A stretch of DNA of 64,000 nucleotides. It comes from Palsa-504 sp963742795. Lineage in GTDB: Bacteria > Actinomycetota > Actinomycetes > Streptosporangiales > Streptosporangiaceae. A program made the translations under genes and the position numbers. How positions within the stretch are numbered: the first letter of the stretch is position 1; every line of letters starts with the position of its first letter. The notes beneath the pieces are model-generated. The model worked only from the letters and a program-made list of their open reading frames with translations, was not told the DNA's origin and made no database searches. Of the stretch, positions 8,123 to 17,025 are shown one piece after another. The stretch spans positions 62,001 through 126,000 of the forward strand of contig CAVUNL010000027.1 in assembly GCA_963742795.1 (NCBI GenBank). Direction: 5' to 3'.

Positions 8123-9769
8123 ATGGAGACTCGGTTCACGGCCCGAAGGCGGGCGGCCATCGTGCTGGCCCTCAGCCTGAGCGCCTTCTTGATCAGCGTC
8201 GACGTCACGATCGTGAACGTCGCCCTACCCACCCTGGTCCGCGCGCTCGGTGCCACCACGACCCAGCTGCAGTGGGTGGTGGACGCCTACAGCCTGGTGT
8301 TCGCGGCTCTCGTGCTGGCGGCAGGCAGTCTGAGTGACCGCCAGGGCCGGAAGGGAACGCTGCTGGCCGGCCTGGCCGTCTTCGCGTCAGGCAGTCTGGC
8401 GGGCGCGCTCGTCAACACGACAACGGAACTCATCGCGGCTCGCGGCGTGATGGGAATCGGTGCGGCTCTCATGTTCCCCTCCACCCTCTCGCTGCTCGTG
8501 AACGTCTTCACCGAGCGGGGAGAGCGGGCCAAGGCCATCGGGCTCTGGGGGGCGACCACCGGCGTCGGGATCGCCACCGGGCCCATCGTCGGTGGATGGA
8601 TGCTGGAGCGTTTCTGGTGGGGAAGCATCTTCGGTTTCATGGCCGCAGCGGCCGCCGCCATCGCGGTCCTGGTGGCCCGGGCCGTTCCCACGTCCCGGGA
8701 TCCACGGACTCCGCCAGTTGACTGGCGAGGTTTCGGGCTCTCGTCGGCCGCGATGGCCGTCCTCATCCTGGGCGTAATCGAGGCTCCCGACTGGGGATGG
8801 GGGTCTGCTGCCACGGTGTCGACCATGGCGGCGGGCGTGGCGCTCCTGGCCCTGTTCATCCTCTTCGAGCTACGGGCCGATCATCCCATGCTGGACGTGG
8901 GGCTGTTTCGCAATCCACGCTTCACCGCGGCCAGCGGGTCAGTGGCGATCTCGTTCTTCGCCCTTCAGGGGTTCATCTTCCTGGTCACCCAGTACTTCCA
9001 GTTCATCAAGACCTTCAGCCCGCTCGGCACGGGAGTTCGCCTGCTCCCGGTCGCAGGCGCCGTCGCCGTCGCCTCGGTCGTGGGCACCAAGCTCGCCGTC
9101 CGGGTCGGCAACAAGGTGATCGTGGCGAGCGGCCTCGTGCTCTTCGCGGCGGCACTCCTGTGGAGCTCGACAGTCTCCGCGTCGACCTCCTACCCCATCA
9201 TCATCGTCGCCCAGATGCTCATTCTCGGAACCGGAATGGGCCTGACGAGCGCCCCGGCGACCGAGGCGATCATGGGGGCGGTCCCCGCGGCCAAGGCCGG
9301 CGTGGGCTCGGCGGTCAACGACGCCACCCGCCTGTTCGGCGGGACGCTCGGCGTAGCGGTGATCGGCAGCATCGCCGCATCGCTCTACTCGAACCGGCTC
9401 GCCTCGACGGTTCCGGCTCACCTTCCGGTACAGGCGGCATCGGCGGCGAAGGCGTCGGTCGGCGCGGCCCTCATCGCGTCGCACATCCTCAGCAAGGCCG
9501 GCCTCACCCAGGCGGGACAGGCCTTGGCGAACAGCGCGAGCGGAGCCTTCCTGCACAGCCTCGCCGGCGGTTGCGTGGTGGCCGGCAGCGTCGCCCTGGC
9601 CGGCGCGATCATGGCGGCACTGTTCCTGCCCGCTCGACCGAAGCGGGAGACGTTGGAGCAGCTGCCCTCGGCTCCCGATGTCGTTTCACGGCGTCCTGTG
9701 CGGCCCGCAGCCATCGGAGCGTCAGCGGCCACCCACGAAACCATTGAGACAAAAGGAGTCATCCGATGA
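8123..9769 (+). CDS. EmrB/QacA-type (DHA2) multidrug efflux MFS transporter
   Basis: A 548-residue major facilitator with about 14 predicted membrane helices. Motifs include VDVTIVNVALPTL in helix 1 (motif D1 of the DHA2 family), LSDRQGRKGTLLAG (motif A), and GATTGVGIATGPIVGGWM (motif C of antiporters). It should expel lipophilic compounds using the proton gradient. The ATG at 8123 follows GAAGGAG. An upstream in-frame extension lacks a ribosome site and would overlap the promoter. It is divergent from the HxlR regulator. Its stop overlaps the start of the hydrolase stump by four bases. Confidence 0.9.
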   Translation: METRFTARRRAAIVLALSLSAFLISVDVTIVNVALPTLVRALGATTTQLQWVVDAYSLVFAALVLAAGSLSDRQGRKGTLLAGLAVFASGSLAGALVNTTTELIAARGVMGIGAALMFPSTLSLLVNVFTERGERAKAIGLWGATTGVGIATGPIVGGWMLERFWWGSIFGFMAAAAAAIAVLVARAVPTSRDPRTPPVDWRGFGLSSAAMAVLILGVIEAPDWGWGSAATVSTMAAGVALLALFILFELRADHPMLDVGLFRNPRFTAASGSVAISFFALQGFIFLVTQYFQFIKTFSPLGTGVRLLPVAGAVAVASVVGTKLAVRVGNKVIVASGLVLFAAALLWSSTVSASTSYPIIIVAQMLILGTGMGLTSAPATEAIMGAVPAAKAGVGSAVNDATRLFGGTLGVAVIGSIAASLYSNRLASTVPAHLPVQAASAAKASVGAALIASHILSKAGLTQAGQALANSASGAFLHSLAGGCVVAGSVALAGAIMAALFLPARPKRETLEQLPSAPDVVSRRPVRPAAIGASAATHETIETKGVIR

Positions 9770-10077
9770 CAACGCAGACCAGAGGGAGCAGCGTCCCGCA
9801 GCTCCTCGAGCGAGACGTCGAAACCCCCAACGGCCGGGTCTTCGTGACCGGGATGCCCGGCGAAGATCCTCCGATCGTGCTGCTTCACGGCTTTCCCGAC
9901 GATCACCGGATCTACAGCGAGCTCCTGGCGCGGTTGTCGCCGAGGCGAGCCGTGGCCTTCGACTTCGCTCACCTGACCGCTCCGTGGCTGGCGGACGGCC
10001 TCGGGACCGTCTTCACCTGGGTCATCGCACGGCCGAGGCCACCGGCCCGAGCTCAGCCGGGGGATCCGCCTGCGACC
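9766..10077 (+). pseudogene. Alpha/beta hydrolase, N-terminal stump
   Basis: About 85 residues match the start of an alpha/beta hydrolase: VETPNGRVFVTG, PPIVLLHGFPDDHRIYSELL with the HG oxyanion motif, and RRAVAFDFAHLTAPW. The fold then stops: no nucleophile elbow or His is present. Beyond about 10030 the frame runs into the monooxygenase gene on the other strand. It was coupled to the pump by an ATGA overlap and may once have modified the exported compound. It looks like a deletion product. Confidence 0.7.
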
Positions 10078-10379
10078 TCGTATGACCACAGTTCGCTGCT
10101 GATCCCGACCGAGGGCTGCGCCGGGCCGCCCGCCCGCTCGGCCGCCGAACGGTGCCCGTGCCCGAACGCCGGGGACTGGATCCAGGCCTGGAACGCTTCC
10201 TCGTCCCGCCACCGGGTCACCACCAGCCAGGTGGCCCGCCCGTCGGTGGGCTTGAGCAGCTCGAACCCCTCGAACCCGTCCTGGTTGTCCACCGCGCCGG
10301 CCCGTGCGGCGAACCTGCGGGCGAGCTCGTCGCCGCTGTCGGCCGGCACCGTAATCGCGTTGATCCTCACCACGGTCAT
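10053..10379 (-). CDS. Antibiotic biosynthesis monooxygenase (ABM) domain protein
   Basis: A 108-residue dimeric ferredoxin-like alpha+beta barrel protein of the ABM superfamily, which includes heme-degrading IsdG/MhuD and cofactor-free quinone-forming monooxygenases. Pattern: MTVVRINAITVP, FAARAGAVDNQDGFEGFELLKP, ATWLVVTRWRDEEAFQAW, SPAFGHGHRS. This is close to the HmoA-like type. The N-terminus is intact with ATG at 10379. The last residues overlap the hydrolase stump. A partial copy is at 5847. Whether it acts on heme or a metabolite cannot be told. Confidence 0.82.
   Translation of the reverse strand: MTVVRINAITVPADSGDELARRFAARAGAVDNQDGFEGFELLKPTDGRATWLVVTRWRDEEAFQAWIQSPAFGHGHRSAAERAGGPAQPSVGISSELWSYEVAGGSPG
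10077..10257. repeat. Segmental duplication, copy 2
   Basis: This is the intact partner of 5877-6057. It lies within the monooxygenase gene and is 4200 bases downstream of copy 1 in the same orientation. Confidence 0.85.
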
Positions 10380-10439
10380 GCCATGATCATGCCAGCACGC
10401 CGCGGTGGTTAAAGCCGGCGGCGCGCCGGCTCCGCGGTA

Positions 10440-10720
10440 CTAGGCGCCCCGGAACACCGTCGCGTTCCGCGCGGCGAACTCGGGCATGATCCCCGACAAC
10501 TTGACGACGTGGCTGACGCCGGCCTTCGCCGCGGTGTCGATAAAGCTGGATTGCACGTCGGCCATCGACGCGTCCGCCGAGGAAATGAGCACCGCCTGGC
10601 CGACGTCGCTGAGGGCCGGCCCGAGGGTATCCGGACGGCCCAGGTCGCCGGTGACCACCTGCACGCAGGGCAGCGCGGCCAGGTCCGCCGCTGATCTTCT
10701 GGCAGCTGACCCGGTCCCCA
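10440..10720 (-). pseudogene. NmrA-like NAD(P)-binding fragment
   Basis: The reverse strand reads SAADLAALPCVQVVTGDL, GRPDTLGPALSDVGQAVLIS, then AAKAGVSHVVKLSG. This is strands 3-5 of an NmrA/azoreductase-like atypical SDR. The N-terminal GxxGxxG motif and the C-terminal substrate half are both missing, and the frame ends at 10440. It is therefore a fragment of about 90 codons from a gene normally near 280 codons long. The next 130 bases hold no recognisable gene. Confidence 0.6.
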
Positions 10721-10856
10721 GTGGGCCAGGCCCGCGCGACGATGCTGGCCGGCCAGCACTGACAAGCGAAGGGACCGTCCTAACTCGGCGGCCTCATACC
10801 GCGCCCTAGTACCCAGACTGCTGGTCCCCAGTTGGCGGGCCTGTACATCACCCTGG

Positions 10857-11312
10857 ATGATGGACGGCATGCATGTCGAAGCCATCAACATCGGCCCCAG
10901 CGACGCCCTGGGCCCGGTCCGCTCGGTCCGCGCGATCGCCGGCCACGGCCTGGAGGGCGACCGCTACTTCTTCCCGGACGGGGCGCCCTCCGGAGAGGCA
11001 CTGACCCTGATCGAAGCCGAGGCGCTCCACGACATCGGCCTCATCGGCGCGCAATCCCGGCGCCAGATCGTGGTGCGCGGCGTCGGCGTCAACGATCTGG
11101 TCGGCAAGCGGTTCCGGCTCGGCGACGTCGAGTGCGCGGGAGTCGAACTCTGCGAGCCGTGCCTCCACCTGCAAAAGCTCACCCGCCCCGGCATCATCAA
11201 GGACCTCATCCACCGCGGGGGTCTACGAGCCGACATCCTGTCCGACGGAACGATCAGCGTCGGCGACAAGGTTCTTGAAGAATTTCTTCCGAACGGACCT
11301 GCCGATCCGTGA
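10857..11312 (+). CDS. MOSC domain protein
   Basis: A 151-residue protein with the MOSC fold of molybdenum cofactor sulfurase C-termini, YiiM and mARC. Conserved pieces are GLEGDRYF, SRRQIVVRGVGVNDLVGKRF, VECAGVELCEPCLHLQKL with the family Cys in CEPC, and GGLRADILSDGTISVGDKV. Standalone MOSC proteins bind molybdopterin-type cofactor through the Cys and may take part in sulfur transfer or N-hydroxylated base reduction. ATGs at 10857, 10860 and 10869 are possible starts; no clear ribosome site picks one. The neighbours do not suggest a molybdoenzyme partner. Confidence 0.85.
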   Translation: MMDGMHVEAINIGPSDALGPVRSVRAIAGHGLEGDRYFFPDGAPSGEALTLIEAEALHDIGLIGAQSRRQIVVRGVGVNDLVGKRFRLGDVECAGVELCEPCLHLQKLTRPGIIKDLIHRGGLRADILSDGTISVGDKVLEEFLPNGPADP

Positions 11313-11349
11313 CCGGGCCCCTCGATCGCTCCGCGTGGCTGGCCCGGCG

Positions 11350-12609
11350 TTACCTGGCCTGCCGGGCGGCGGCCTCCAGCCGTGCGGCCTGGACGGCCAG
11401 GTAGCGGCGTTCGGGCAGGCTGGTAGCGCGCCGCGCCGCCTCCAGGTAATCCGCGGCGGCCGCGGATTCGTCGCCGGCCAGTTCCCGCAGGTGCGCCCGG
11501 GCGGCCAGCAGGCGGTGGTGCCGCGCCATCCGCTTGTCCGTCGCCAAGTCGGCCAGCACGCCCAGGCCCGCCTCCGGCCCGTGCGCCATGCCCGCCGCTA
11601 CCGCGCGGTTGAGCGTGGTGAACGGATTGGGCGCGAACCGTTCCAGCAGGTCGTACAGCGACAGGATCTGCGGCCAGTCGGTGCCGGCCATGGTCGCGGC
11701 CTCGTCATGGACCGCCGCGATGGCCGCCTGCACCTGGTAGGGGCCGGCTTCGCCGCGCGGCAGCACCGCGCTGACCAGCGCGATTCCCTCGGCGATCTGG
11801 TCCCGGTCCCATCGGCGCCGGTCCTGCTCGGCCAGCGGCACCAGCGACCCGTCCGGCAGCGTGCGGGCGGCCCGCCGCGCGTCGGTCAGCAGCATCAGCG
11901 CCAGCAGGCCGGCCACCTCGCTGTCCTCCGGCAGCAGCCGGTACAGCCAGCGGGTGAGCCGGATGGCCTCCCGCGACAGCGCGGGCACGGTCAGCTCGTC
12001 CCCGTCGCTGGCGGTATAGCCTTCGTTGAAGATCAGGTAGAGCACGTGCAGCACCGCGCGGAGCCGCTCGGTGCGCTCCGCCCCGTCGGGCAGGCTGAAG
12101 TCGAGGCCGTTCTCCCTGATCGTCTGCTTGGCCCGGCTGATCCGCTGGGCCATCGTGGCCTCCGGCACGCCGAACGCCGCCGCGATCTGCGCCGTGCTGA
12201 GCCCGCCGACCGCGCGCAGCGTCAGCGCGATCTGGCTGGGGGAGGACAGCTCCGGATGGCAGCAGCCGAACAGCAGGGCCAGCGAGTCGTCGTGGTCCGC
12301 CGGCTCGGCGTCGGCGGGCGGCCCGAGCAGTTCGGACTGCGGGGTGGCCACCGCGATCAGTTCCTCCCGGGTCCGCCGCGAGGCTTCGCTGCGCACCTGG
12401 TCCATCAGACGACGCGAGCCGACCGTGACCAGCCAGCCGCGCGGGTTCTCCGGGATCCCGTCGGCCGGCCACTGCACGGCCGCCGCGAGCAGCGCCTCCT
12501 GGCTGGCGTCCTCGCACAGGTGAAACTGCCCGTACCGGCGCACCAGCACGCCCAGGACCTGCGGCGCCAGGTCGCGCAGCAGGTCCTCGACGCCCTGATC
12601 TGCGGTCAC
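11350..12609 (-). CDS. ECF42-type RNA polymerase sigma factor, module 1
   Basis: A 419-residue sigma factor. The N-terminal third has region 2 (VRRYGQFHLCEDASQEALLAA, PRGWLVTVGSRRLMDQVR) and region 4 (LSTAQIAAAFGVPEATMAQRI). The long C-terminal extension (VLHVLYLIFNEGY, AEQDRRRWDRDQIAEG, GPYQVQAAIAAVHDEA, then TPR-like helices) is the mark of the ECF42 group, which has no classical anti-sigma factor. The GTG start at 12609 overlaps the stop of the upstream DGPF gene (GTGA). A second such module lies at 39875. Known ECF42 genes are encoded with DGPF (YCII-like) proteins, which they transcribe. Confidence 0.9.
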   Translation of the reverse strand: MTADQGVEDLLRDLAPQVLGVLVRRYGQFHLCEDASQEALLAAAVQWPADGIPENPRGWLVTVGSRRLMDQVRSEASRRTREELIAVATPQSELLGPPADAEPADHDDSLALLFGCCHPELSSPSQIALTLRAVGGLSTAQIAAAFGVPEATMAQRISRAKQTIRENGLDFSLPDGAERTERLRAVLHVLYLIFNEGYTASDGDELTVPALSREAIRLTRWLYRLLPEDSEVAGLLALMLLTDARRAARTLPDGSLVPLAEQDRRRWDRDQIAEGIALVSAVLPRGEAGPYQVQAAIAAVHDEAATMAGTDWPQILSLYDLLERFAPNPFTTLNRAVAAGMAHGPEAGLGVLADLATDKRMARHHRLLAARAHLRELAGDESAAAADYLEAARRATSLPERRYLAVQAARLEAAARQAR

Positions 12610-12968
12610 AGCTCGGGCTTGGCCTCGTGCATGATCGGCCAGAACTCCACCGGCTCCACGTCCGCCCACGGCATGTCCGCCGCGATCTGCAGCGCGCGTT
12701 CCTCGCTTTCGCAGTCCAGCAGGTAGAAGCTCGCGATGTACTCCTTGGTCTCCAGGTAGGGCCCGTCGGTCACGGCCGGCAGCCCGTTTTCCCTGCGCAC
12801 CAGTTTGGCCCCGAGCTCATCGGGCAGCCCGTAGGCGCCGATCAGCTCGCCGGTCGCCTGGTACTTCCGGTTGAACGCGTCCTGCTTGGCGATAGCCTCC
12901 GGCCAGTCCTCGGCCGGGATCGAGGCCCACTTCTCCTGGTTCCCGTAGATCAACAGCAAGTACTTCAT
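12606..12968 (-). CDS. DGPF/YCII-domain protein, module 1
   Basis: A 120-residue YCII-related protein: MKYLLLIYGN start, TDGPYLETKEYIASFYLLDC with the DGP motif, and WADVEPVEFWPI near the end. It has a ferredoxin-like fold and is probably cytoplasmic. Its biochemical role is unknown in the family, although conserved His/Asp pairs in YCII suggest catalysis or ligand binding. It is the first gene of a two-gene unit with the ECF42 sigma factor and overlaps it by four bases. A TGTCGA-N17-CGAC promoter lies about 50-75 bases upstream. Confidence 0.88.
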   Translation of the reverse strand: MKYLLLIYGNQEKWASIPAEDWPEAIAKQDAFNRKYQATGELIGAYGLPDELGAKLVRRENGLPAVTDGPYLETKEYIASFYLLDCESEERALQIAADMPWADVEPVEFWPIMHEAKPEL

Positions 12969-13018
12969 CGGATGCCCTTCACCGTCACGCGCCCCGTCGG
13001 CGCGCTCTCACCACCGGG

Positions 13019-13044
13019 TCGGAGCCGCCGGGCCGTCCTCGACA
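13019..13044 (-). promoter_or_regulatory. ECF42-type promoter, module 1
   Basis: Read on the minus strand: TGTCGA (13044-13039), 17 bases, then CGA (13021-13019), continuing as CGAC. This agrees with the TGTCGA/-35 and CGA/-10 pattern known for ECF42 sigma factors. The same layout occurs before module 2. It drives the DGPF-sigma pair. Confidence 0.6.
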
Positions 13045-13093
13045 TGGCACGATCATTATCCGCTGGATGTTTTCCGGGGGAAAGGACCGAGCC

Positions 13094-13891
13094 ATGAGCG
13101 ACTACCCGACCGCGATCACCACGGTGAACCACGTCGAGCCGGTACCGCGGCGCATCCGGGCCTTCCTCGGCGGCGAGCAGGTACTGGACACCAGCCGGGC
13201 GCTGTACGTCTGGGAATGGCCGAACTACCCGCAGTACTACATCCCGCTCGTCGACGTGCGCCAGGAACTGCTTGACCCCGAGGGGCACACCCAGCAGACC
13301 GCCCGCGGCGCGGTGGCCCTGCACGGGCTCCGCGTCGGGGACCTGCGCCGGCCGCGGGCCGCCCGGGTCCTGGCCGACTCACCCGTCGCCGGGCTGAGCG
13401 GCACAGTCCGCTTTGACTGGGCCGCGCTGGACGCCTGGTTCGAGGAGGACGAGCAGGTGTTCGTCCATCCGCGCAGCCCCTACACCCGGGTCGACGCGCT
13501 GCGCTCCAACCGGCCGGTCCGCGTGGAGCGGGACGGGGTGATGCTGGCCGACGCGGGCTCCTCGGTGATGGTCTTCGAGACCGGGCTGCCCACCCGCTAC
13601 TACCTGAGCCGTACCGACGTCGACTTCGCGCACCTGATCCCCAGCGATACCGTGACCGCGTGCCCGTACAAGGGCACGACCAGCGGCTACTGGTCCGTCC
13701 GGGCGGGCGGTACGGTGCATCCCGATCTGGCCTGGAGTTACGACTTCCCGACCCGCCAGCTGTTGCCCATCGCCGGGCTGATCGCCTTCTACAACGAGCA
13801 GGTCGATATCACCCTGGACGGCCAGCGCCTGGACCGGCCCCAGACCCACTTCTTCGCGTCGAACCGGGCTTCACCGCAGCCCCGCCCGTGA
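13094..13891 (+). CDS. DUF427 protein with two domain copies
   Basis: A 265-residue protein with two copies of the DUF427 beta-rich fold. The first copy covers VEPVPRRIRAFLGGEQVLDT and ALYVWEWPNYPQYYIP. The second covers RSNRPVRVERDGVMLADAG, FETGLPTRYYLS, TACPYKGTTSGYWSVR and DLAWSYDFP, followed by IAGLIAFYNEQVDITLDG. The second carries the complete, well-conserved signature. No reaction is established for the family. The ATG at 13094 follows GAAAGGA. It is divergent from the DGPF gene and converges with egtD, ending three bases from its stop. Confidence 0.85.
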   Translation: MSDYPTAITTVNHVEPVPRRIRAFLGGEQVLDTSRALYVWEWPNYPQYYIPLVDVRQELLDPEGHTQQTARGAVALHGLRVGDLRRPRAARVLADSPVAGLSGTVRFDWAALDAWFEEDEQVFVHPRSPYTRVDALRSNRPVRVERDGVMLADAGSSVMVFETGLPTRYYLSRTDVDFAHLIPSDTVTACPYKGTTSGYWSVRAGGTVHPDLAWSYDFPTRQLLPIAGLIAFYNEQVDITLDGQRLDRPQTHFFASNRASPQPRP

Positions 13892-13894
13892 CGC

Positions 13895-14905
13895 TCAGAC
13901 GGGGACGGACAGCGAGAGGCCGAACTGCGCCGCGGAGTCGGTCCACCACGAGCGGATGGCCATTCCCGCCGCGGCCAGCTCGGTCTCGACTCCGGCGCGG
14001 CGGAACTTGGCCGACACCTCGGTGCGCATCTCCTCTCCCGCGGCGAAGTTCACGGTGAGCCCGATGGCGGGCAGGTGCACGGTCTGGTCGGCCAGCGAGC
14101 GCAGCCGCATCTCGATCCACTCGTTCCGCGGATCCCACACCGCGACGTGCTCGAACTCGTCAGGATCGAAGTCGGCGCCGAGCTCGCTGTTCAGCACCGC
14201 GAGGACGTTCTTGTTGAACTGGGCGGTGACACCGGAGTCGTCGTCGTACGCGGCGACCAGCACGGCCGGATCCTTGACCAGGTCGGTGCCGAGCAGGAAG
14301 AAGTCGCCGGGGCGCAGCCCGGCCCGGACCCGGGCCAGGAATGCCGCGCGCTGATCGGGCAGCAGGTTCCCGATCGTGCTGCCCAGGAAGGCGACCAGCC
14401 GGGGAGCGGGCGCGTCACTGTCCGCGGGGAACCCCAGGTGCTCCTCGAAGTCGGAGACCACGGCGCGCACGTCCAGGCCCGGGTACTCCGCGGACAGCGC
14501 GTCACCCGCCGCGACCAGGGCCGGCTCGCTGACGTCCACCGGCACGTAGCAGCGCAGCGTGCCCGCCGCGCGCAGCGCGTCCAGCAGCAGCCGGGTCTTG
14601 TCCGAAGACCCCGAGCCGAGCTCGACGAGCGTCCGGGCCCGCGTCTGTCCCGCGATCTCAGCCGCCGTGGCCTGCAGGATCTCCCGTTCGGCGCGGGTCG
14701 GGTAGTACTCGCGCAGCTCGGTGATCTTGTCGAAGAGCGCACTGCCCTGGGCATCGTAGAACCACTTGGGCGGCAGCGACTTCGGGTCCGACGCGAGCCC
14801 GCGGCGCGCGTCGGCGCGCAGCGATTCGGCGAGGAAGCCGGGCGGCAGCCGGCGGTCAAGTGAGGTCAACGGATCGCGATCCTTCCATGTGAGGGTCTCG
14901 GGCAT
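13895..14905 (-). CDS. egtD: L-histidine N-alpha-methyltransferase
   Basis: Trimethylates histidine to hercynine with three S-adenosylmethionine, the first step of ergothioneine synthesis. It has 336 residues, close to the family norm near 320. Evidence: the N-terminal PPKWFYDAQGSALFDKI, ITELREYYPTRAERE, the SAM loop LVELGSGSSDKTRLLLDAL, FLGSTIGNLLPDQ, and the C-terminal NEWIEMRLRS with the histidine-binding part. It is last in egtA-egtB-egtC-egtD. The start overlaps the egtC 3' end by 50 bases, an unusually long overlap that would couple translation. Confidence 0.95.
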   Translation of the reverse strand: MPETLTWKDRDPLTSLDRRLPPGFLAESLRADARRGLASDPKSLPPKWFYDAQGSALFDKITELREYYPTRAEREILQATAAEIAGQTRARTLVELGSGSSDKTRLLLDALRAAGTLRCYVPVDVSEPALVAAGDALSAEYPGLDVRAVVSDFEEHLGFPADSDAPAPRLVAFLGSTIGNLLPDQRAAFLARVRAGLRPGDFFLLGTDLVKDPAVLVAAYDDDSGVTAQFNKNVLAVLNSELGADFDPDEFEHVAVWDPRNEWIEMRLRSLADQTVHLPAIGLTVNFAAGEEMRTEVSAKFRRAGVETELAAAGMAIRSWWTDSAAQFGLSLSVPV

Positions 14906-15704
14906 CGGGTATACCGGGAGTTTCGTGGGCGGTCGTGACGCCCGCGATGATGGAGTTCAGGGTCGGCAACCGCGCTACGCTGACCTGCTCGGGCGTGGCG
15001 GTGACCAGCGAGCCGTCGCGCGGGATCTCGATCCAGCCGGCCTCGTCGTCGCCGGGTTCCGAGGCGACGGTGACGCCGCCCGGCTGCCGCCGGTAGTACA
15101 GGGTGTGCCCGGCGGTGGTGCCGGCGATCACCTGGCCGTCGGTGAGCAGGAAGTTGAACCGGCCGGTCACGCCTTCGGCGTGCAGCGCTTCGGCGGTGTC
15201 GGCCAAAGCCTCGGCCGGTGCCCGGCCCTGGCGGAGGCGGTGCAGCACCAGCGCCCACAGCAACGCCGAGTCGACCCGGGCCTCCAGTTCGAGCAGCGCG
15301 ATAGCCGGCAGCGTCGCGGCGAGCGCCGCGGTGGACTCCGGCCAGCCGTTGACCGCGCCGTTGTGGCTGAACAGCCAGCGGCCGTGCTTGAACGGCCCGG
15401 CGGCCGCCGGGCCGTGGCTGGTTCCCGGCGTCGCGTTCCGGACGGCCGCGAGCATCGCGCTCGCCCGGGTCACCCCGGCTACCTCGGCGAAGGACTCGTC
15501 CGTCCAGATGGGCGCCGCCTGTCGGTACCGGACCGGGTCAACGTCATCGGTCGGGTACCAGCCCACCCCGAACCCGTCTGCGTTGATCGCCCCTGGCCCC
15601 TGCCGTCGCGGCGCCCAGGCCTGCCGGTACAGGCCGTGCGGCGGGTCGATGATGACCGAACGCAGCGTGGCCGGCGGCCCGAGGTAGGCCAGGTGCCTGC
15701 ACAT
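14856..15704 (-). CDS. egtC: Gamma-glutamyl-hercynylcysteine sulfoxide amidohydrolase
   Basis: Class II glutamine amidotransferase-type hydrolase that removes glutamate from gamma-glutamyl-hercynylcysteine sulfoxide. The nucleophile Cys2 is in MCRHLAYLG. Other signatures are INADGFGVGWY, AVRNATPGTSHGPAAAGPF, WLFSHNGAVNGW, EARVDSALLWALVL and FNFLLTDG. Its 282 residues include a C-terminal tail that runs into egtD. Its ATG overlaps the egtB stop (ATGA). Confidence 0.93.
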   Translation of the reverse strand: MCRHLAYLGPPATLRSVIIDPPHGLYRQAWAPRRQGPGAINADGFGVGWYPTDDVDPVRYRQAAPIWTDESFAEVAGVTRASAMLAAVRNATPGTSHGPAAAGPFKHGRWLFSHNGAVNGWPESTAALAATLPAIALLELEARVDSALLWALVLHRLRQGRAPAEALADTAEALHAEGVTGRFNFLLTDGQVIAGTTAGHTLYYRRQPGGVTVASEPGDDEAGWIEIPRDGSLVTATPEQVSVARLPTLNSIIAGVTTAHETPGIPDARDPHMEGSRSVDLT

Positions 15705-17025
15705 CAGGCGGGCTCCGGCGTACCACTACGCGCGGTGCGGAAGCCGGAGAAGATCTGCCGCCGGATCGGGTAGTCCCAGTTGCGGAACGTCCCCCGGCAG
15801 GCCACGCTGCTGACCGCGAACGACCCGCCGCGCAGCACCTTGCACTCGGGACCGAAGAACACCTCCGAGTACTCCCGGTAGGGCCACGCGCTAAACCCGG
15901 GGTACGGACCGAAGTCCGAACTCGTCCACTCCCATACGTCCCCGATCAGCTGCCGGGCCCCGCACGGCGCCGCCCCCGCCGGGTACGAGCGGCCGGCGCG
16001 GGCCGCAGGAACTGCTGGCCGAGGTTGGCGTGCGCCGCCTCCGGCTCCGCGTTGCCCCACGGGTAACGCCGGGACAGGCCGGTCACCGGGTCGAACCGGG
16101 CCGCCTTCTCCCACTCGGCCTCGGTCGGCAGCCTGCGCCCCGCCCAGCGGGCGTACGCGTCGGCCTCGTACCAGCACACGTGCAGCACCGGCTCCTCCGG
16201 CCGGACCGGCTCGACCTGGCCGAAGACCCGGCGGACCCACTGTCCGCCGTCTCGGCTCCAGTACAGCGGCGCGGACAGCCCGGCCCGCTGCCGGTGCTCC
16301 CAGCCCGCCGCGATCCACCAGCGAGGGTCGCCGTATCCGCCGTCGGCGATGAACTCGGCGTACGCGCCGCAGGTCACCGGCGTGGTGTCGAGGAAGAAGG
16401 GGGCCACGTCCGCCGCGTGCGCGGGCCGCTCGTTGTCCAGCGCCCACGGCTCGGTGGAGGTGCCCATGGTGAACGGGCCGCCCGGCACCAGGACCTCAGA
16501 CGGCAGCCGCAGCGTGTCCGCGGGGGCCGGGCCGGGCGCCACGGCGGCGAGCACCGGGGCCCCCGCCCGGATCTGGTGGGTGATCAGCATCGTCTCGTCG
16601 TGCTGCACCTCGTGCTGGGCGATCATGCCGAACGCGAACCCGTCACCGAGCAGCCGGGTGCCGCTAAACCGGGTCCGCTCCAGCAGGTCGAGCACCCGGT
16701 CCCGTACCTCATGGCCGTAGGCGCGCGCCCGCGCGGGCGGCAGCAGCGGCAGCGTCGGGCGTTCGGATCGAGGGTGCTCGAACGCATCATAGAGCGGGTC
16801 GATCTCCGGATGCAGGGACTCGCGCCCGCCGACCTCGCGCAGCAGCCAGAGTTCTTCCTGGTTGGCGATGTGGGCTAGGTCCCAGACCAGCGGGGACATC
16901 AGCGGGGAGTGCTGCCTGACCAGGTCGGCCTCGTCCACGCTGTCGGTGAGCAGCGCCGTCCGCTGCCGCGCGCCAGTCAGTTCCCGCGCGATCATCTCCC
17001 GTAGCGCGTCCCCCGTCAGAGTCAT
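15704..17025 (-). CDS. egtB: Hercynine oxygenase (one frameshift)
   Basis: Non-heme iron sulfoxide synthase that joins hercynine and gamma-glutamylcysteine with oxygen. The N-terminal DinB-like domain has LVWDLAHIANQEELW and the iron ligands in QHEVQHDE (HxxxH) near residues 137-142. The C-terminal FGE/sulfatase-type domain follows: PGGPFTMGTST, CWYEADAYARWAGRRLPTEA, and in a second frame GDVWEWTSSDFGPYPGF, VLRGGSF, FRNWDYPIRRQIFSGFR. The frame changes near 15990-16000 in a GC-rich stretch while both sides stay well conserved. As written the protein would lose its last 95 residues. ATG at 17025 overlaps the egtA stop. Confidence 0.88.

Noticed and set aside
11275..12726. Long plus-strand frame opposite the first ECF42 gene
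   Set aside because: No recognisable domain, biased composition; the minus strand encodes a clear sigma factor.
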